DNA from: Methanomicrobiaceae archaeon
GTDB taxonomy: Archaea > Halobacteriota > Methanomicrobia > Methanomicrobiales > Methanomicrobiaceae
Direction: 5' to 3'
Length of the DNA stretch: 64,000 nt
Assembly: GCA_016937345.1 (NCBI GenBank)
Contig: JAFGWE010000021.1
Span: 21,897 to 85,896, forward strand
The notes under the pieces are model-generated. The model was not told the origin of the DNA. It saw only the letters and a list, made by a program, of their open reading frames with translations, and did no database searches. Both the position numbers and the translations under genes were made by a program. Shown one piece after another: positions 45,459 through 59,362 of this stretch (position 1 is its first letter; each line of letters opens with the position of its first letter).

Positions 45459-46250
45459 TTATTTCTCCCTCCTGATGAGAGATCGTGCAAGACGATCCAG
45501 AAATTTCTCCTTCGACTTTGACAGCAATTGTGGATTTTTAAATTCTACCCCGGCAATATCAGCAGCTATTCTTTTAATTTCAACTGAAGCGGGAGAGTCA
45601 GGATATTTTACAACAATGGGTGTTTTATATGCAGTTGCCCTTCTTACATTCGGGTCCTCAGGAATAAGGCCTATAACTTTCACTCCCAAAACCTCCTCAA
45701 TTTTATGAACACTGACATCTGTTTTTTCAAGTGTTGCCCGGTTTAATATTGCACCTTTTACATGTCCGCCTATTAACTCGGTGAGAATTTTTGTTTTTAA
45801 AGCATCAACCATGGATGAAAGTTCAGGATTAACAACAAGAATGACTTCATCAGCAATTGCAAGAGGAATCACTCCGTCGCGACTGATCCCGGCCGGTGCG
45901 TCAATTATTAATATATCGCACTGGTTCACTATCTCTTTCATCACATCACGCAGATGTTCCGGGTCTGCGTTTTGAAATCCCTGCAATGAGATTCCGCTTG
46001 GAACTACCTTAACACCACAGGGTCCTTCATAAATCGCTTCAGATACGGGTGCTTTTCCTGCAAGGACTTCATGGAGCGTTACAGGTACATTTTCAAGACC
46101 CAGAATAATTCCCATATTGGCCATACCCATATCAGCATCCATGATGTAGGTTTCTTTACCATATTGGGCAAGCATTGTGCCTAGGTTCACAGACAGGGTT
46201 GTCTTGCCGGTTCCTCCCTTTCCTGAAGCAATAGTATATGTAACAACCAT
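45459..46250 (-). CDS. minD: MinD/ParA family ATPase
   Basis: The 263-residue P-loop ATPase has the deviant Walker A motif GKGGTGKTT with the signature lysine, switch I DADMGMANMG, and Walker B-like ILIIDAPAGI. The C-terminus ends in a basic amphipathic helix (KEKFLDRLARSLIRREK) that resembles a MinD membrane-targeting sequence. These proteins form ATP-dependent dimers on membranes and position partners. No MinC/MinE genes occur here; a small membrane coiled-coil protein follows instead. The gene is divergent from a roadblock/LC7 gene across 290 to 310 bases. Confidence 0.9.
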   Translation of the reverse strand: MVVTYTIASGKGGTGKTTLSVNLGTMLAQYGKETYIMDADMGMANMGIILGLENVPVTLHEVLAGKAPVSEAIYEGPCGVKVVPSGISLQGFQNADPEHLRDVMKEIVNQCDILIIDAPAGISRDGVIPLAIADEVILVVNPELSSMVDALKTKILTELIGGHVKGAILNRATLEKTDVSVHKIEEVLGVKVIGLIPEDPNVRRATAYKTPIVVKYPDSPASVEIKRIAADIAGVEFKNPQLLSKSKEKFLDRLARSLIRREK

Positions 46251-46558
46251 AAGTATCTCAATAAAACGAATTAGATTCTATTTCGTTATTCAAATTTCAA
46301 ATTATATATATTATTCGAAAAAGGCTTTCTTTTTGAATTAATCTATCTTTTATGATCACTTTTCAGGTTATTTACAAGATCAGGTTTTACATCAGTCTGT
46401 GTGTATAAGATAAGTTGTTTGGTTACTTTTACAGGCCATGCCTGATTGTTCATTTACAAACTCTTATAAACACTTTCATATTTAAATAACAATTAAGCTT
46501 TACAAAATTAATATGCAATGAAGAACAAAAAGAATACTAATTGCGTTTTGAGGTACTT
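46251..46558. promoter_or_regulatory. Divergent intergenic region between minD and the roadblock gene
   Basis: About 300 AT-rich bases separate the divergent start codons. Near the minD side there is a TATA-like run (TTATATATATTATTCG, about 46301-46316). Near the other side, CATATTTAAATAACA (about 46477-46491) could be the TATA box for the roadblock/response-regulator genes. No further gene, RNA or clear repeat is visible. Confidence 0.4.
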
Positions 46559-46564
46559 GTGCAG

Positions 46565-46945
46565 ATGGATAAAAATAGCCCTTTAATGACTAAAGTTAAT
46601 GGTTTTGTCGCTGAGATAATGGCAATGGAGGGAGTGTTGGCTTGTGCAATAGTTTCCAATGATGGTCAGATTATTGGAAAATCTGATAGCAGTCAGGCTC
46701 CTTCTCCATTTCTTGGAATAACTGGTGCAACAATGTTCGCATCTGCAGAGGCTGCATGCAGTACATTTCACATAAGCGCTCCGGGCACAATCATAATGGA
46801 GGCCAGAGATGAGGACGGTATAATTCTTATAAAAAATGCTGGCTCTAAAAATCTTATCGCCACAATTATTACTAATACCGTCAATATATCTGAAATTAGG
46901 GAAAAAATCACCGTGATTTCCGACAATTTAGCGGAGGAGTTATAA
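46565..46945 (+). CDS. Roadblock/LC7 domain protein
   Basis: A protein of about 126 residues with the roadblock/LC7 (MglB-like) fold: a helix, then GVLACAIVSNDGQIIG, LGITGATMFASAEAA, GTIIMEARDEDGIILIKNAG and a final helix. Such proteins bind and regulate small GTPases or act as signalling scaffolds; no MglA-type GTPase gene is present here. The start is uncertain: ATG 46565 is used, but GTG 46559 lies at better spacing behind GAGGT, and TTG 46541 is open as well. The stop is directly adjacent to the response-regulator ATG, so the two are co-transcribed. Confidence 0.85.
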   Translation: MDKNSPLMTKVNGFVAEIMAMEGVLACAIVSNDGQIIGKSDSSQAPSPFLGITGATMFASAEAACSTFHISAPGTIIMEARDEDGIILIKNAGSKNLIATIITNTVNISEIREKITVISDNLAEEL

Positions 46946-47563
46946 ATGTACAATATTCTGGTTGTTGATGACAGCCCAATGATTGTGGACGTATTTGTAG
47001 CTATGCTTGAGCGTGGAGGTTACGATCCTGTCGCCTGCTACAGCGGACCTGAGTGCCTTGAAAAATTAAAGGAAATAACTCCTGATCTTGTTCTTCTCGA
47101 TATAATGATGGAACCCATGGACGGGTGGGAAACTCTTGAAAATATTAAGTCAAATCCAAAAACAAAAGATATTCCTGTAATGATGCTGACTGCAAAACAG
47201 CTAACTCCTGAAGAGGCGCAGGAGTACGGGGCCTATATTGAAGATTATGTGATGAAGCCAACAACACACCGCCAGCTTTATGATGCAATTGAATATATTT
47301 TAAAGCGCAAACAGGACATAAGTGAAGATATTAAGCAGGCAATTGGGGCTGGAATAGAAGAACAGGTTGTTGAGGAATATGAAAGACTCAGCAAGAGTGT
47401 GGATGTTTCCAAACGTCTTTTTAAGATTCTTGAATCCACTTATAATCTGAATGATGATGAAGTCAATATGGGTGAGAATATTGCACTTGCAATTAAAAGT
47501 ATGCAGATGAGCATCAAACTTCAGGAAGAACGCCTTGAACAGATAAAAAAATCTCTTAAATAA
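46946..47563 (+). CDS. Response regulator with receiver domain and helical C-terminal region
   Basis: The first 125 residues form a receiver domain with acidic residues Asp8/Asp9 (VVDDSP), the phospho-acceptor Asp52 (VLLDIMM), a conserved Thr in MMLTAKQ and Lys in YVMKP. The remaining 80 residues are predicted helical (RKQDISEDIKQAIGAGIEE, NIALAIKSMQMSIKLQEER) and contain no DNA-binding motif I can see. The output is thus likely protein-protein interaction. GGAGGAG precedes the start. It directly follows the roadblock gene. No kinase is adjacent. Confidence 0.9.
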   Translation: MYNILVVDDSPMIVDVFVAMLERGGYDPVACYSGPECLEKLKEITPDLVLLDIMMEPMDGWETLENIKSNPKTKDIPVMMLTAKQLTPEEAQEYGAYIEDYVMKPTTHRQLYDAIEYILKRKQDISEDIKQAIGAGIEEQVVEEYERLSKSVDVSKRLFKILESTYNLNDDEVNMGENIALAIKSMQMSIKLQEERLEQIKKSLK

Positions 47564-47762
47564 TTATTCCGCTAACCAATACCTTTTTATTTCAATGAAC
47601 AAAATCTGGGAAAAAATTTGATTTTCAGGTATAAATATTGCGATTTTGATTTGCGCGAGGTTGTAAAAAAATTTATTTTTTTGAAACCTTTAATTATTAT
47701 GCAATGGTTATGTTTAAATGTTATGCCTGCATTGTAATAATGCTGAATAGATCTCGAAGAGA

Positions 47763-47836
47763 GGGCCTATAGCTCAGTTAGGCAGAGCGCCTGGCTTTTA
47801 ACCAGGTGGTCGGGGGTTCAAATCCCCTTGGGCCCG
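47763..47836 (+). tRNA. tRNA-Lys (anticodon TTT)
   Basis: The acceptor stem GGGCCTA pairs with TGGGCCC with one T-G pair. The anticodon stem CCTGG/CCAGG encloses CTTTTAA, so the anticodon is TTT, for Lys. The T arm is GGGGGTTCAAATCCCCT. There is no intron and no encoded CCA. It lies about 100 bases upstream of rpoH. Confidence 0.95.
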
Positions 47837-47934
47837 CTTGCCACTAAATTCTGACCAAAATGTGGCGTATTTTGGTATTTTTTCGACGGTGATGCATCTG
47901 ATCAAAATTTTAAATTCATATACAAGGGCTTAAA

Positions 47935-48186
47935 ATGAGCACCAATTTTTCTGTAATAAGTCATGTCATGGTACCTGACCATCAAATCATGAGTGTGGAA
48001 GAGATAGATGAACTACTCTCTTCTTACCAGATCACCCGTGATCAACTTCCTAAGATTTACCACGATGATCCGGCGGTAAAAGAAGTTGGCGCAAAGATCA
48101 ACGATGTAATCAGGATTGTTCGCATAAGTCAGACCGCAGGTCGGGCTGAAGCGTATCGAATGGTCGTTAAACGGCCTAAGAAATAA
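47935..48186 (+). CDS. rpoH: DNA-directed RNA polymerase subunit H (Rpb5-like)
   Basis: The 83-residue protein equals the C-terminal domain of eukaryotic Rpb5, as in all archaea. It begins [12 protein letters not shown] and contains [26 protein letters not shown], then the [14 protein letters not shown] end. It sits at the head of the RNA polymerase operon, 27 bases before rpoB''. Confidence 0.96.
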   Translation: MSTNFSVISHVMVPDHQIMSVEEIDELLSSYQITRDQLPKIYHDDPAVKEVGAKINDVIRIVRISQTAGRAEAYRMVVKRPKK

Positions 48187-48213
48187 AATCTTTATATTAA
48201 AGGGTGGTCTTAT

Positions 48214-49773
48214 TTGTTAGATCGTAAAACATTATCCGAAGCATATTTTTCACGTGCACATGTTGCACGACATCAGCTTGATTCATACAATTACTTCCTG
48301 AAATACAACCTTCAGAAAGTCGTTGATGAACAAAGAATGATTGAAACAGACATTGCACAGAGGGGAAAAGACAATGAACCTGTCTGGGTGGAATTAGGAG
48401 AGATCCGTGTTGAAAAACCGGTAGTCCGTGAAGCAGACGGCTCCCAGTCCGGGTTGTATCCCTGTGAAGCGCGTCTCCGCAATTTAACTTATGCCGCTCC
48501 TATCAAACTGGATCTAATGCTGGTTCAGGGAGAGGAAAAGCATGAGTCTGTAACAACAACTATTGGTCAGCTTCCTGTAATGATAGGTTCTGATGCCTGT
48601 AATCTCTGTGGGATGTCTGATGAAGAGAGAATAGGGCATGGTGAGGATTCACATGACCCTGGTGGATATTTTATTGTTAATGGTTCAGAACGTGTTTTAA
48701 TGACTCTTGAGGATCTTGCGTCAAACAAGATCATGACAGAGTTTACTGAACGTTACAGTGAGCGCATATACGTAGCCAAAGTGTTTTCACAATACCGTGG
48801 ATATCGTGCACTTGTCATTGTTGAAAGAAACAAGAAAAATCTGCTTGAGGTTTCTTTCCCATCGGTTGCTGGGCATTTGAAATTTGTTGATTTAATGCGG
48901 GCACTTGGTCTTAATGGGGACCATGATGTTGTTAATGCTGTATCAACAGATGAGGATGTCCTGACATTCATGCTTCAGAATCTCGAAGAGAGTGAGTGTG
49001 ACAATACTGAAGAAGGTATAATGTATGTCGGAAAGAAGCTTGCACCAAATCAGACACGTGATTATCAGAAGAAGCGTGCTGAATTTGTTCTTGACAATTA
49101 CCTTCTGCCGCATTTAAATGAACTTATGCCGGTCGGGATGAAGGAAGAAGATCCCGGCTACCAGGAAGCCTGTGAAGGGGTACGCCTTGCAAAAGCTCAC
49201 TTCCTTGGAAGAATGGCTGAAGCATGTTTTGATCTGGTTCTTGACAGAAGAAGAATCGATGATAAGGATCATTACTCCAATAAGCGCCTGAAACTTGCTG
49301 GTGATCTTATGGAGGATCTTTTCCGTATTTCCTTAAACAGACTCACACGTGATGTCAAATACCAGCTGGAACGTGCAAGTATGAGACATCGTGACCTGTC
49401 CATATCAACAGCAGTTCGTGCAGATGTTCTGACAGAGAGGCTTCTACACCCGCTTGCAACAGGTAACTGGGTTGGAGGAAGGACTGGTGTCTCCCAGCTT
49501 TTGGATCGTGTCGATCATATGGCCGTTGTATCCCACCTTAGAAGGGTAATATCTCCTCTTTCACGTTCCCAGCCTCATTTTGAGGCCCGTGATCTTCATC
49601 CTACCCAGTGGGGAAGAATTTGTCCATCAGAAACACCTGAAGGTCCAAATTGTGGTCTTGTGAAAAATTTTGCACAGATGGGCGAGATTTCAAAGGGTGT
49701 AACAGACGAACAGATAGTAAACAGAATGCTCTACAACCTTGGTGTTGAGGAGCTCAAAAGGGAGATTTTATGA
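48214..49773 (+). CDS. rpoB2: RNA polymerase subunit B'' (N-terminal half of B)
   Basis: The 519-residue protein corresponds to the first half of the second-largest RNA polymerase subunit. It includes lobe and protrusion domains ([26 protein letters not shown] cited in part, [15 protein letters not shown]) and ends near the fork region ([21 protein letters not shown]). The split into B'' and B' is normal in methanogens. Translation starts at TTG 48214 behind a GGTGG element. The stop overlaps rpoB1 by four bases. Confidence 0.97.
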   Translation: MLDRKTLSEAYFSRAHVARHQLDSYNYFLKYNLQKVVDEQRMIETDIAQRGKDNEPVWVELGEIRVEKPVVREADGSQSGLYPCEARLRNLTYAAPIKLDLMLVQGEEKHESVTTTIGQLPVMIGSDACNLCGMSDEERIGHGEDSHDPGGYFIVNGSERVLMTLEDLASNKIMTEFTERYSERIYVAKVFSQYRGYRALVIVERNKKNLLEVSFPSVAGHLKFVDLMRALGLNGDHDVVNAVSTDEDVLTFMLQNLEESECDNTEEGIMYVGKKLAPNQTRDYQKKRAEFVLDNYLLPHLNELMPVGMKEEDPGYQEACEGVRLAKAHFLGRMAEACFDLVLDRRRIDDKDHYSNKRLKLAGDLMEDLFRISLNRLTRDVKYQLERASMRHRDLSISTAVRADVLTERLLHPLATGNWVGGRTGVSQLLDRVDHMAVVSHLRRVISPLSRSQPHFEARDLHPTQWGRICPSETPEGPNCGLVKNFAQMGEISKGVTDEQIVNRMLYNLGVEELKREIL

Positions 49774-51596
49774 GCAGCATTCAAAAGAAGTCCAGAGTAT
49801 TTGTTGACGGTGCCTTAATTGGTCTCTGTGATGATCCCGTAACTCTTGTTGGAAATGTCCGCAGAATGAGAAGACGCGGAGAACTTTCAACAGAGATAAA
49901 CATCTCACATAAAGAATACAATGGGGATGTCATAATCCATACTGACAGAGGAAGAGCACGCCGTCCTTTGATCATTGTTGAGGCCGGAAGGCCGGTTCTT
50001 ACAAACGAAGATACAGAAAAATTAAAAACCGGCGAAGCGGATTTTATGGACTTTGTCTTAAAAGGCCTTATTGAGTTCATTGACGCTGAAGAAGAAGAGG
50101 ATCTTTTCATAGCAATAAATGAAGAAGATCTTACTTTGGAACATACACATCTGGAAATTGATCCTTCTTTAATTCTGGGTATTGGTGCTGCACATGTACC
50201 TTTCCCTGAACACAATGCATCTCCCCGTGTTACGATGGGTGCAGGAATGATTAAGCAGGCACTTGGATTTTGTGCTTCGAATATGAAGTTAAGGCCTGAC
50301 ACACGTGGTCATCTTCTGCATTATGTCCAAAAACCTCTTGTTCACACACAGACATCAAGAGTAATAGGTTCTGATGACAGGGCGGCAGGGCAGAATCTTG
50401 TCGTTGCTGTAATTTCCTATGAAGGATTTAATATTGAGGATTCACTTATTTTCAACAAAGCCTCAATTGAGCGTGGTGTTGGCCGTTCACATTTCTTCAG
50501 AACATATGATGGTGAAGAGAGGCGTTATCCTGGAGGACAGGTTGACAAAATTGAAGTTCCTGACGAGGAAGTTTCAGGAGCTCATGGTGTTGATTCATAC
50601 CAGAATCTTGACAGTGACGGGATAATTAATCCGGAAACAGTTGTGAGGGAAAAGGATGTATTAATAGGAAAAACATCCCCTCCCCGTTTCCTTGAAGAAC
50701 CTTCAGGAGAGCTTATAGCAGTTGAAAAACGCCGTGACACATCTGTTACTATGAGAAGCAACGAGCATGGCATTGTTGATACTGTCATAGTAACCGAAGG
50801 TGAAAATTCTTCACGTCTTGTAAAGGTAAGAACACGTGATCTGCGTGTTCCTGAAGTAGGCGATAAATTTGCTTCACGTCACGGACAGAAAGGTGTTGTC
50901 GGTATTATCACTCCTCAGGAAAATATGCCCTTTACAGAGGCAGGCATTGCACCAGATCTTGTAATCAACCCGCATGCAATCCCGTCACGTATGACTGTCG
51001 GACACATGCTTGAGATGATAGGTGGAAAGGTTGGGTCTCTTGAAGGCAGGAGAATAAATGCAACTGCTTTCAGTGGTGAACCTGAAGAAAAAATGCGTGA
51101 ATCCTTAAAGGCGATGGGATTCTCACATAACGGCCGTGAAGTTATGTATGACGGTATTACAGGTCGTCAGTTCAAGGCAGATATTTATGTAGGTGTCATT
51201 TACTATCAGAAGCTTTACCACATGGTATCCTCAAAGATGCACGCACGTTCACGCGGACCAGTTCAGGTTCTGACACGTCAGCCGACAGAAGGTCGTGCAC
51301 GTGAGGGAGGTCTGAGATTTGGTGAGATGGAACGTGATGTTCTTATAGGGCATGGTGCAGCAATGGCACTGAAAGAACGTCTTCTTGATGAATCTGATAA
51401 GGTTGATCAGTACGTCTGTGCAAAATGCGGTATGATTGCATTTCTCGATAGAAACCGCAACATTACCCGCTGCCTTGCCTGCGGAAATGAGACTGATATA
51501 TATTCCGTTGAAATGAGTTATGCATTCAAGCTTTTACTTGATGAAATGAAGAGTATGGGAATTGCACCCAGAATGCATCTTGAGGATCAGGTATAG
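49770..51596 (+). CDS. rpoB1: RNA polymerase subunit B' (C-terminal half of B)
   Basis: The 608-residue protein is the second half of subunit B. It contains [16 protein letters not shown] in the hybrid-binding domain, the [13 protein letters not shown] segment close to the active centre, and [18 protein letters not shown]-terminal zinc ribbon follows ([20 protein letters not shown]). It starts within the rpoB'' stop (ATGA overlap), and rpoA' follows after 13 bases with a GGGGGG-containing gap. Confidence 0.97.
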   Translation: MSSIQKKSRVFVDGALIGLCDDPVTLVGNVRRMRRRGELSTEINISHKEYNGDVIIHTDRGRARRPLIIVEAGRPVLTNEDTEKLKTGEADFMDFVLKGLIEFIDAEEEEDLFIAINEEDLTLEHTHLEIDPSLILGIGAAHVPFPEHNASPRVTMGAGMIKQALGFCASNMKLRPDTRGHLLHYVQKPLVHTQTSRVIGSDDRAAGQNLVVAVISYEGFNIEDSLIFNKASIERGVGRSHFFRTYDGEERRYPGGQVDKIEVPDEEVSGAHGVDSYQNLDSDGIINPETVVREKDVLIGKTSPPRFLEEPSGELIAVEKRRDTSVTMRSNEHGIVDTVIVTEGENSSRLVKVRTRDLRVPEVGDKFASRHGQKGVVGIITPQENMPFTEAGIAPDLVINPHAIPSRMTVGHMLEMIGGKVGSLEGRRINATAFSGEPEEKMRESLKAMGFSHNGREVMYDGITGRQFKADIYVGVIYYQKLYHMVSSKMHARSRGPVQVLTRQPTEGRAREGGLRFGEMERDVLIGHGAAMALKERLLDESDKVDQYVCAKCGMIAFLDRNRNITRCLACGNETDIYSVEMSYAFKLLLDEMKSMGIAPRMHLEDQV

Positions 51597-51609
51597 GGGG
51601 GTTTAAAAA

Positions 51610-55423
<3,814 letters not shown>

Positions 55424-55452
55424 TAAAATCAATTATATTTAGGTGAATTTCA

Positions 55453-55740
55453 ATGGATTTCGAAACGTCTCTAAGACGCGCAATTAAATCTGGCAATGTA
55501 GTAATCGGCCAGAAAGAAACAAAAGAATGTATCTCTGAAGGTAAAGCACAGATGGTTGTTATTGCAGACAACTGTCCTGAGGAATTTGTATCATATCTTA
55601 AAGAACAGGATGTTTTTAGATATATATACAAAGATTCGAGCAAAGCACTCGGGTTATCCTGTGGAAGGCCGCACTTTGTAAGTGCTCTTGCAATAGTGGA
55701 TGCAGGTGAATCTGACATTCTTACCTTGAAGAGGGCTTAA
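55453..55740 (+). CDS. rpl30e: 50S ribosomal protein L30e
   Basis: The 95-residue protein has the L7Ae/L30e fold: TSLRRAIKSGNVVIGQKET at the N-terminus, MVVIADNCPEEF, and ALGLSCGRPHFVSALAIVD. AGGTGA lies upstream of the ATG. The position between rpoA'' and nusA is the standard archaeal arrangement. Confidence 0.96.
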   Translation: MDFETSLRRAIKSGNVVIGQKETKECISEGKAQMVVIADNCPEEFVSYLKEQDVFRYIYKDSSKALGLSCGRPHFVSALAIVDAGESDILTLKRA

Positions 55741-55744
55741 TTTT

Positions 55745-56194
55745 ATGGGAGAAATTGTCTTAAACGAACAGAGTCTTCAGTTAATGAAGCAGTTTGAGGA
55801 CATAACCGGTGCAGGCAGCCGTGACTGTATTGTTGATGAAAGAAATGACCGTCTTATCTTTGTCATTAATCCCGGCGATATGGGTCGTGCTATAGGTAAA
55901 CAGGGTACAAGTATAAAGAAGGCATCTGATGAACTTGGTAAGAAGATTGAAGTTGTTGAGTTCTCAAATGATGCAGAACAATTTATAAAGAACTGTTTTC
56001 TTCCTGCACGTGTAATCTCCGTTGATATTGAAGAGAATGATGAAGGAGAATATGTTGCAAATGTTGATATTGAAGAAGAGGATAGAGGCATTGCAATTGG
56101 AAAGGGCGGAAAGAATATCTTTAAAGCAAACAAGCTTGCTGAACGTCAGCATGATATCGTAAATGTTCAGATAATTACAGACGAGAATCTGTAA
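55745..56194 (+). CDS. nusA: NusA-like transcription factor with two KH domains
   Basis: The 149-residue protein contains two KH RNA-binding domains, marked by GRAIGKQGTSIKKA and GIAIGKGGKNIFKA. This is the short archaeal NusA, without the N-terminal and S1 domains of the bacterial protein. It lies four bases behind rpl30e and ends the RNA polymerase operon here. Ribosomal protein S12, which usually follows in archaea, is absent; a T-rich region follows instead. Confidence 0.95.
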   Translation: MGEIVLNEQSLQLMKQFEDITGAGSRDCIVDERNDRLIFVINPGDMGRAIGKQGTSIKKASDELGKKIEVVEFSNDAEQFIKNCFLPARVISVDIEENDEGEYVANVDIEEEDRGIAIGKGGKNIFKANKLAERQHDIVNVQIITDENL

Positions 56195-56210
56195 TTTTTT
56201 TAGCTTTTTT
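56195..56210 (+). terminator. Oligo-T terminator after nusA
   Basis: Two T-runs, seven T at 56195-56201 and six T at 56205-56210, follow the nusA stop. They are good candidates for the archaeal oligo-T terminator of the RNA polymerase operon. Confidence 0.5.
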
Positions 56211-56546
56211 ATTAGTATTATATTAAGGTGCATAATAAATTTTTAGTAATTTGCGCCGTTATAAGAGTTAAATTATAATTGTTGCATTTATCAATAAATG
56301 GTACAATTTAAGCATTTCGTCTGCTTTCATATTCTGAAATATTTTATATTCTCGCGCTGGTAATATAGTCAAATGAACTGTTCTAAAACAAAGATAATAC
56401 ACTTTTTGAATTTTAATTGATGAAAAGTCAGTGCATTTTTTTACTTTAGAGGTATTGCAGTCATATTTTGCCTGAAAACAGAAACTATGTAATATTGTAA
56501 ATGATAAATAGTGTTAATTAAGAACATTACAACTAGAGGGATATAT
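56211..56546. other. AT-rich intergenic region between nusA and the ech operon
   Basis: About 340 bases without a supported gene; the longest start-to-stop frames are below 20 codons. The region should contain the promoter for the hydrogenase operon. Several AT-rich TATA-like patches exist (for example AAATATTTTATATT near 56338), and I cannot choose among them. No RNA gene or repeat is visible. Confidence 0.5.
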
Positions 56547-58475
56547 GTGGACTTATTAATCTTTTTAATCCTTTTTCCACTTATTGCGGCAATACTAATG
56601 TTGCTGCTTCCAAATGGTGAAATCAGGGATGCGATAGTAAAAATAGCCGCTTTAATTATAGCTGTTTCATCAGTATATCTTTTCATTGAAACATTTGGAA
56701 AAGGTATATCTTATGTGACTATTGGTTCTGAAACAGTTGGAATGGCAATACTTCTTTGTGAACTTGTTGTTGCGATTTTTATCATTGCAATAAGTCTTAA
56801 ATTCAGGAAGTATATTGTAGCAGCTCTTGCAATTGTGCAGACAGCAATTCTTGTTTATGCAGAAGAGTTTGCATCTGTTGAAACAGGATTTTTAAATGAG
56901 CTTTTTGTTGATGAATTTTCAGTAATAATGGCTCTTATTATAGGCATTATTGGGAGTCTGATCTGTGTATATTCTGTTGGATATATGAAAGGTTATCATG
57001 AGAAGCATGCTGATGTAAAGGATAACAGGAAGTTATTCTTTTTCGTTATGTTTTTATTTCTCTCAGCAATGTTTGGAGTTGTCTTTTCCAATCATATTGT
57101 CTGGCTTTTCTTCTTCTGGGAGATTACAACACTTTGTTCATTCCTTTTAATAGGGTATGCCATGGATGAAATTGCCTGGAAGAATGCATTCTGGGCACTT
57201 TTATTAAATACTATAGGCGGGGTTGGATTTTCCGGAGCAATTCTGTTTATACTTGTATATTCCGGAAACGGTGATTTCATATACCTTAATAATCTCATAG
57301 CCGCCGGGCCTGTATTTGCAATGATTCCGGCAGCCCTGATAGCATTTGCAGGACTTACAAAATCAGCACAGATGCCCTTTTCTTCATGGCTTGTTGGTGC
57401 AATGGTCGCTCCAACTCCTGTCTCGGCACTCTTGCATTCAAGTACGATGGTAAAAGCCGGTGTTTATGTAATCGTAAGATTTGCACCAATATTTGAGTTA
57501 AGTTATATTGGGGTTTTAATATCGCTTGTCGGAGGGGTAACATTCCTGTTGGCCTCTGCAATTGCAATAGGGCAGAGTAATGCTAAGAAGGTGCTTGCAT
57601 ACTCAACTATTGCAAATCTGGGTCTTGTGGTTGCCTGTGCAGGAATAGGGACACAGGAGGCTGTATGGGCCGCAATACTGCTGATAATCTTCCACGCAGT
57701 TGCAAAGTCTTTGTTATTCCTTGCAGTTGGTTCAGTTGAGCACCAGAAAAAATCCCGTGATATCGAAGATATGTCCGGTCTTATATCCACAATGCCAAAA
57801 GTGGCAGTGATGATGCTTATAGGAATTGCAGGGATGTTTCTGGCACCTTTTGGAATGCTTATATCCAAATGGGCAACAATACATGCATTTGTAAATGCAC
57901 TTCCACCTTTTGGAATGCTTCTTATTGCAATGATTGCTTATGGGAGTGGTATTACAGTTTTCTTCTGGGCAAAATGGATGGGAAAACTTATTGAAGTGAA
58001 GAAAAAGAGTTCTCCTCTTAAAAAAGAAGCCACATCCCCGGAGATGTTTACGCTGTATTGTTTAACCGGACTCACAGTGATTACCTGTCTTTTATTCCCG
58101 CTGATTTCCGGATTTATGATTGAGCCTTATATAGTCGAAGTATATAATGGAACAGTCTCACAGCTGTTAAGTCTAAACAATATGCTGATTATGCTTATGA
58201 TGCTTGTTTTAATTCTGCTTCTTCCTCTGTCTCTGGGACACTTTAGTAAAGGCAGAACTGTTGTTGGACAATATATGGGAGCAAGGCCGGGAGTATCTGG
58301 TGTGAGTTTTGCCGGAAGCATGGGAGTAACAAAAGAAGTGGAACTTTCAAATTATTATATGGAAGAGTTCTTTGGAGAAGAAAAGCTGTCAAAAACAGGT
58401 GTTATTTTAACTATAATCCTTCTCATTGTATTTGCAGCAGTTATTATTCTTAATCTCCCCGGGATGGTGATGTGA
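56547..58475 (+). CDS. echA: Ech hydrogenase subunit A (NuoL-like ion-pumping subunit)
   Basis: The 642-residue protein has about 16 hydrophobic segments and belongs to the NuoL/MrpA antiporter family. Proton-channel segments are visible: WEITTLCSFLLIGYA, GLTKSAQMPFSSWLVGAMVAPTPVSALLHSS (cited in part) and a broken helix region around HAVAKSLLFLAVG. It pumps protons or sodium coupled to ferredoxin-dependent H2 chemistry. I start at GTG 56547, six bases after AGAGGG; an upstream GTG at 56511 has no ribosome site. It is the first gene of echABCDEF and overlaps echB by four bases. Confidence 0.92.
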   Translation: MDLLIFLILFPLIAAILMLLLPNGEIRDAIVKIAALIIAVSSVYLFIETFGKGISYVTIGSETVGMAILLCELVVAIFIIAISLKFRKYIVAALAIVQTAILVYAEEFASVETGFLNELFVDEFSVIMALIIGIIGSLICVYSVGYMKGYHEKHADVKDNRKLFFFVMFLFLSAMFGVVFSNHIVWLFFFWEITTLCSFLLIGYAMDEIAWKNAFWALLLNTIGGVGFSGAILFILVYSGNGDFIYLNNLIAAGPVFAMIPAALIAFAGLTKSAQMPFSSWLVGAMVAPTPVSALLHSSTMVKAGVYVIVRFAPIFELSYIGVLISLVGGVTFLLASAIAIGQSNAKKVLAYSTIANLGLVVACAGIGTQEAVWAAILLIIFHAVAKSLLFLAVGSVEHQKKSRDIEDMSGLISTMPKVAVMMLIGIAGMFLAPFGMLISKWATIHAFVNALPPFGMLLIAMIAYGSGITVFFWAKWMGKLIEVKKKSSPLKKEATSPEMFTLYCLTGLTVITCLLFPLISGFMIEPYIVEVYNGTVSQLLSLNNMLIMLMMLVLILLLPLSLGHFSKGRTVVGQYMGARPGVSGVSFAGSMGVTKEVELSNYYMEEFFGEEKLSKTGVILTIILLIVFAAVIILNLPGMVM

Positions 58476-59350
58476 GTATGACTTTTGAGTTTTTTACAAA
58501 TTCTTCCTTTATAGGAGCGGTGCTTTTTATCTTATTTGCCCCTCTTATCGGTGGAATAGTAATGGGAATTGACCGAAAAATTACTGCAAGAATGCAGGGA
58601 AGAGTAGGTCCTCCTGTATTACAGCCGATATATGATATACTCAAACTTTTTGAGAAGGAAAATATGGTTGTTTATGAGTCCCAGAACTTCTGGATCTTAA
58701 GTTATCTCATATTTATAGTAGTAACAGGAGTTCTGTTCTTTGCAGGCAGTGATATCCTTCTTGTAATATTTGCACTCACACTTGCGCATGTTTTCCTTAT
58801 CCTTGGTGCATATTCAACTGGTTCTCCTTATGCACACGTGGGAGCTGAAAGAGAGCTTATACAGCTCATGGCTGTTGAGCCGATGATAATTATTGCAGCT
58901 GTTGGTCTGTATCAGGTAACAAATTCTTTTGATACCGCAGGAATAATACAAAGCACTTTTGCTCCTGTTATTGTTCTTCCCGGAATTTTTTTGGGAATGG
59001 TATATATTCTGACTATGAAGCTTCGAAAATCACCATTTGATCTTTCAACTTCACACCATGCACATCAGGAGTTAGTAAAAGGTCTTACAACAGAGTTTTC
59101 AGGTTCCACTCTGGGAATGACAGAGATTGCTCATCTTTATGAACTGGTATTTTTATTAGGATTTCTATTCCTGTTCTTCGGAACAGCAGCACCCCTGATT
59201 GGAATTGCAGTAATATTGATTGTTTATTTCCTGGAAGTATTCGTGGATAATGCAACATCAAGGGTAAAATGGCAGTTTGCGCTAAAAAGCTGCTGGATAG
59301 TAACAGCAGTGCTTGGAGTTTTGAATCTGCTTGCGTTATATCTGATATGA
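58472..59350 (+). CDS. echB: Ech hydrogenase subunit B (NuoH-like)
   Basis: The 292-residue membrane protein is related to NuoH/complex I subunit 1. It has about eight hydrophobic segments, with RKITARMQGRVGPPVLQPIYD after the first helix, AVEPMIIIAAVGLY and SPFDLSTSHHAHQELVKGL. The subunit anchors the peripheral hydrogenase arm and takes part in ion translocation. The start may be GTG 58472 or ATG 58478. It is 12 bases before echC. Confidence 0.95.
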   Translation: MSMTFEFFTNSSFIGAVLFILFAPLIGGIVMGIDRKITARMQGRVGPPVLQPIYDILKLFEKENMVVYESQNFWILSYLIFIVVTGVLFFAGSDILLVIFALTLAHVFLILGAYSTGSPYAHVGAERELIQLMAVEPMIIIAAVGLYQVTNSFDTAGIIQSTFAPVIVLPGIFLGMVYILTMKLRKSPFDLSTSHHAHQELVKGLTTEFSGSTLGMTEIAHLYELVFLLGFLFLFFGTAAPLIGIAVILIVYFLEVFVDNATSRVKWQFALKSCWIVTAVLGVLNLLALYLI

Positions 59351-59362
59351 GGTAAAAGAAAA

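Noticed and set aside
5032..47836. Introns in the four tRNA genes
   Set aside because: Each tRNA folds directly with a seven-base anticodon loop and no insertion.
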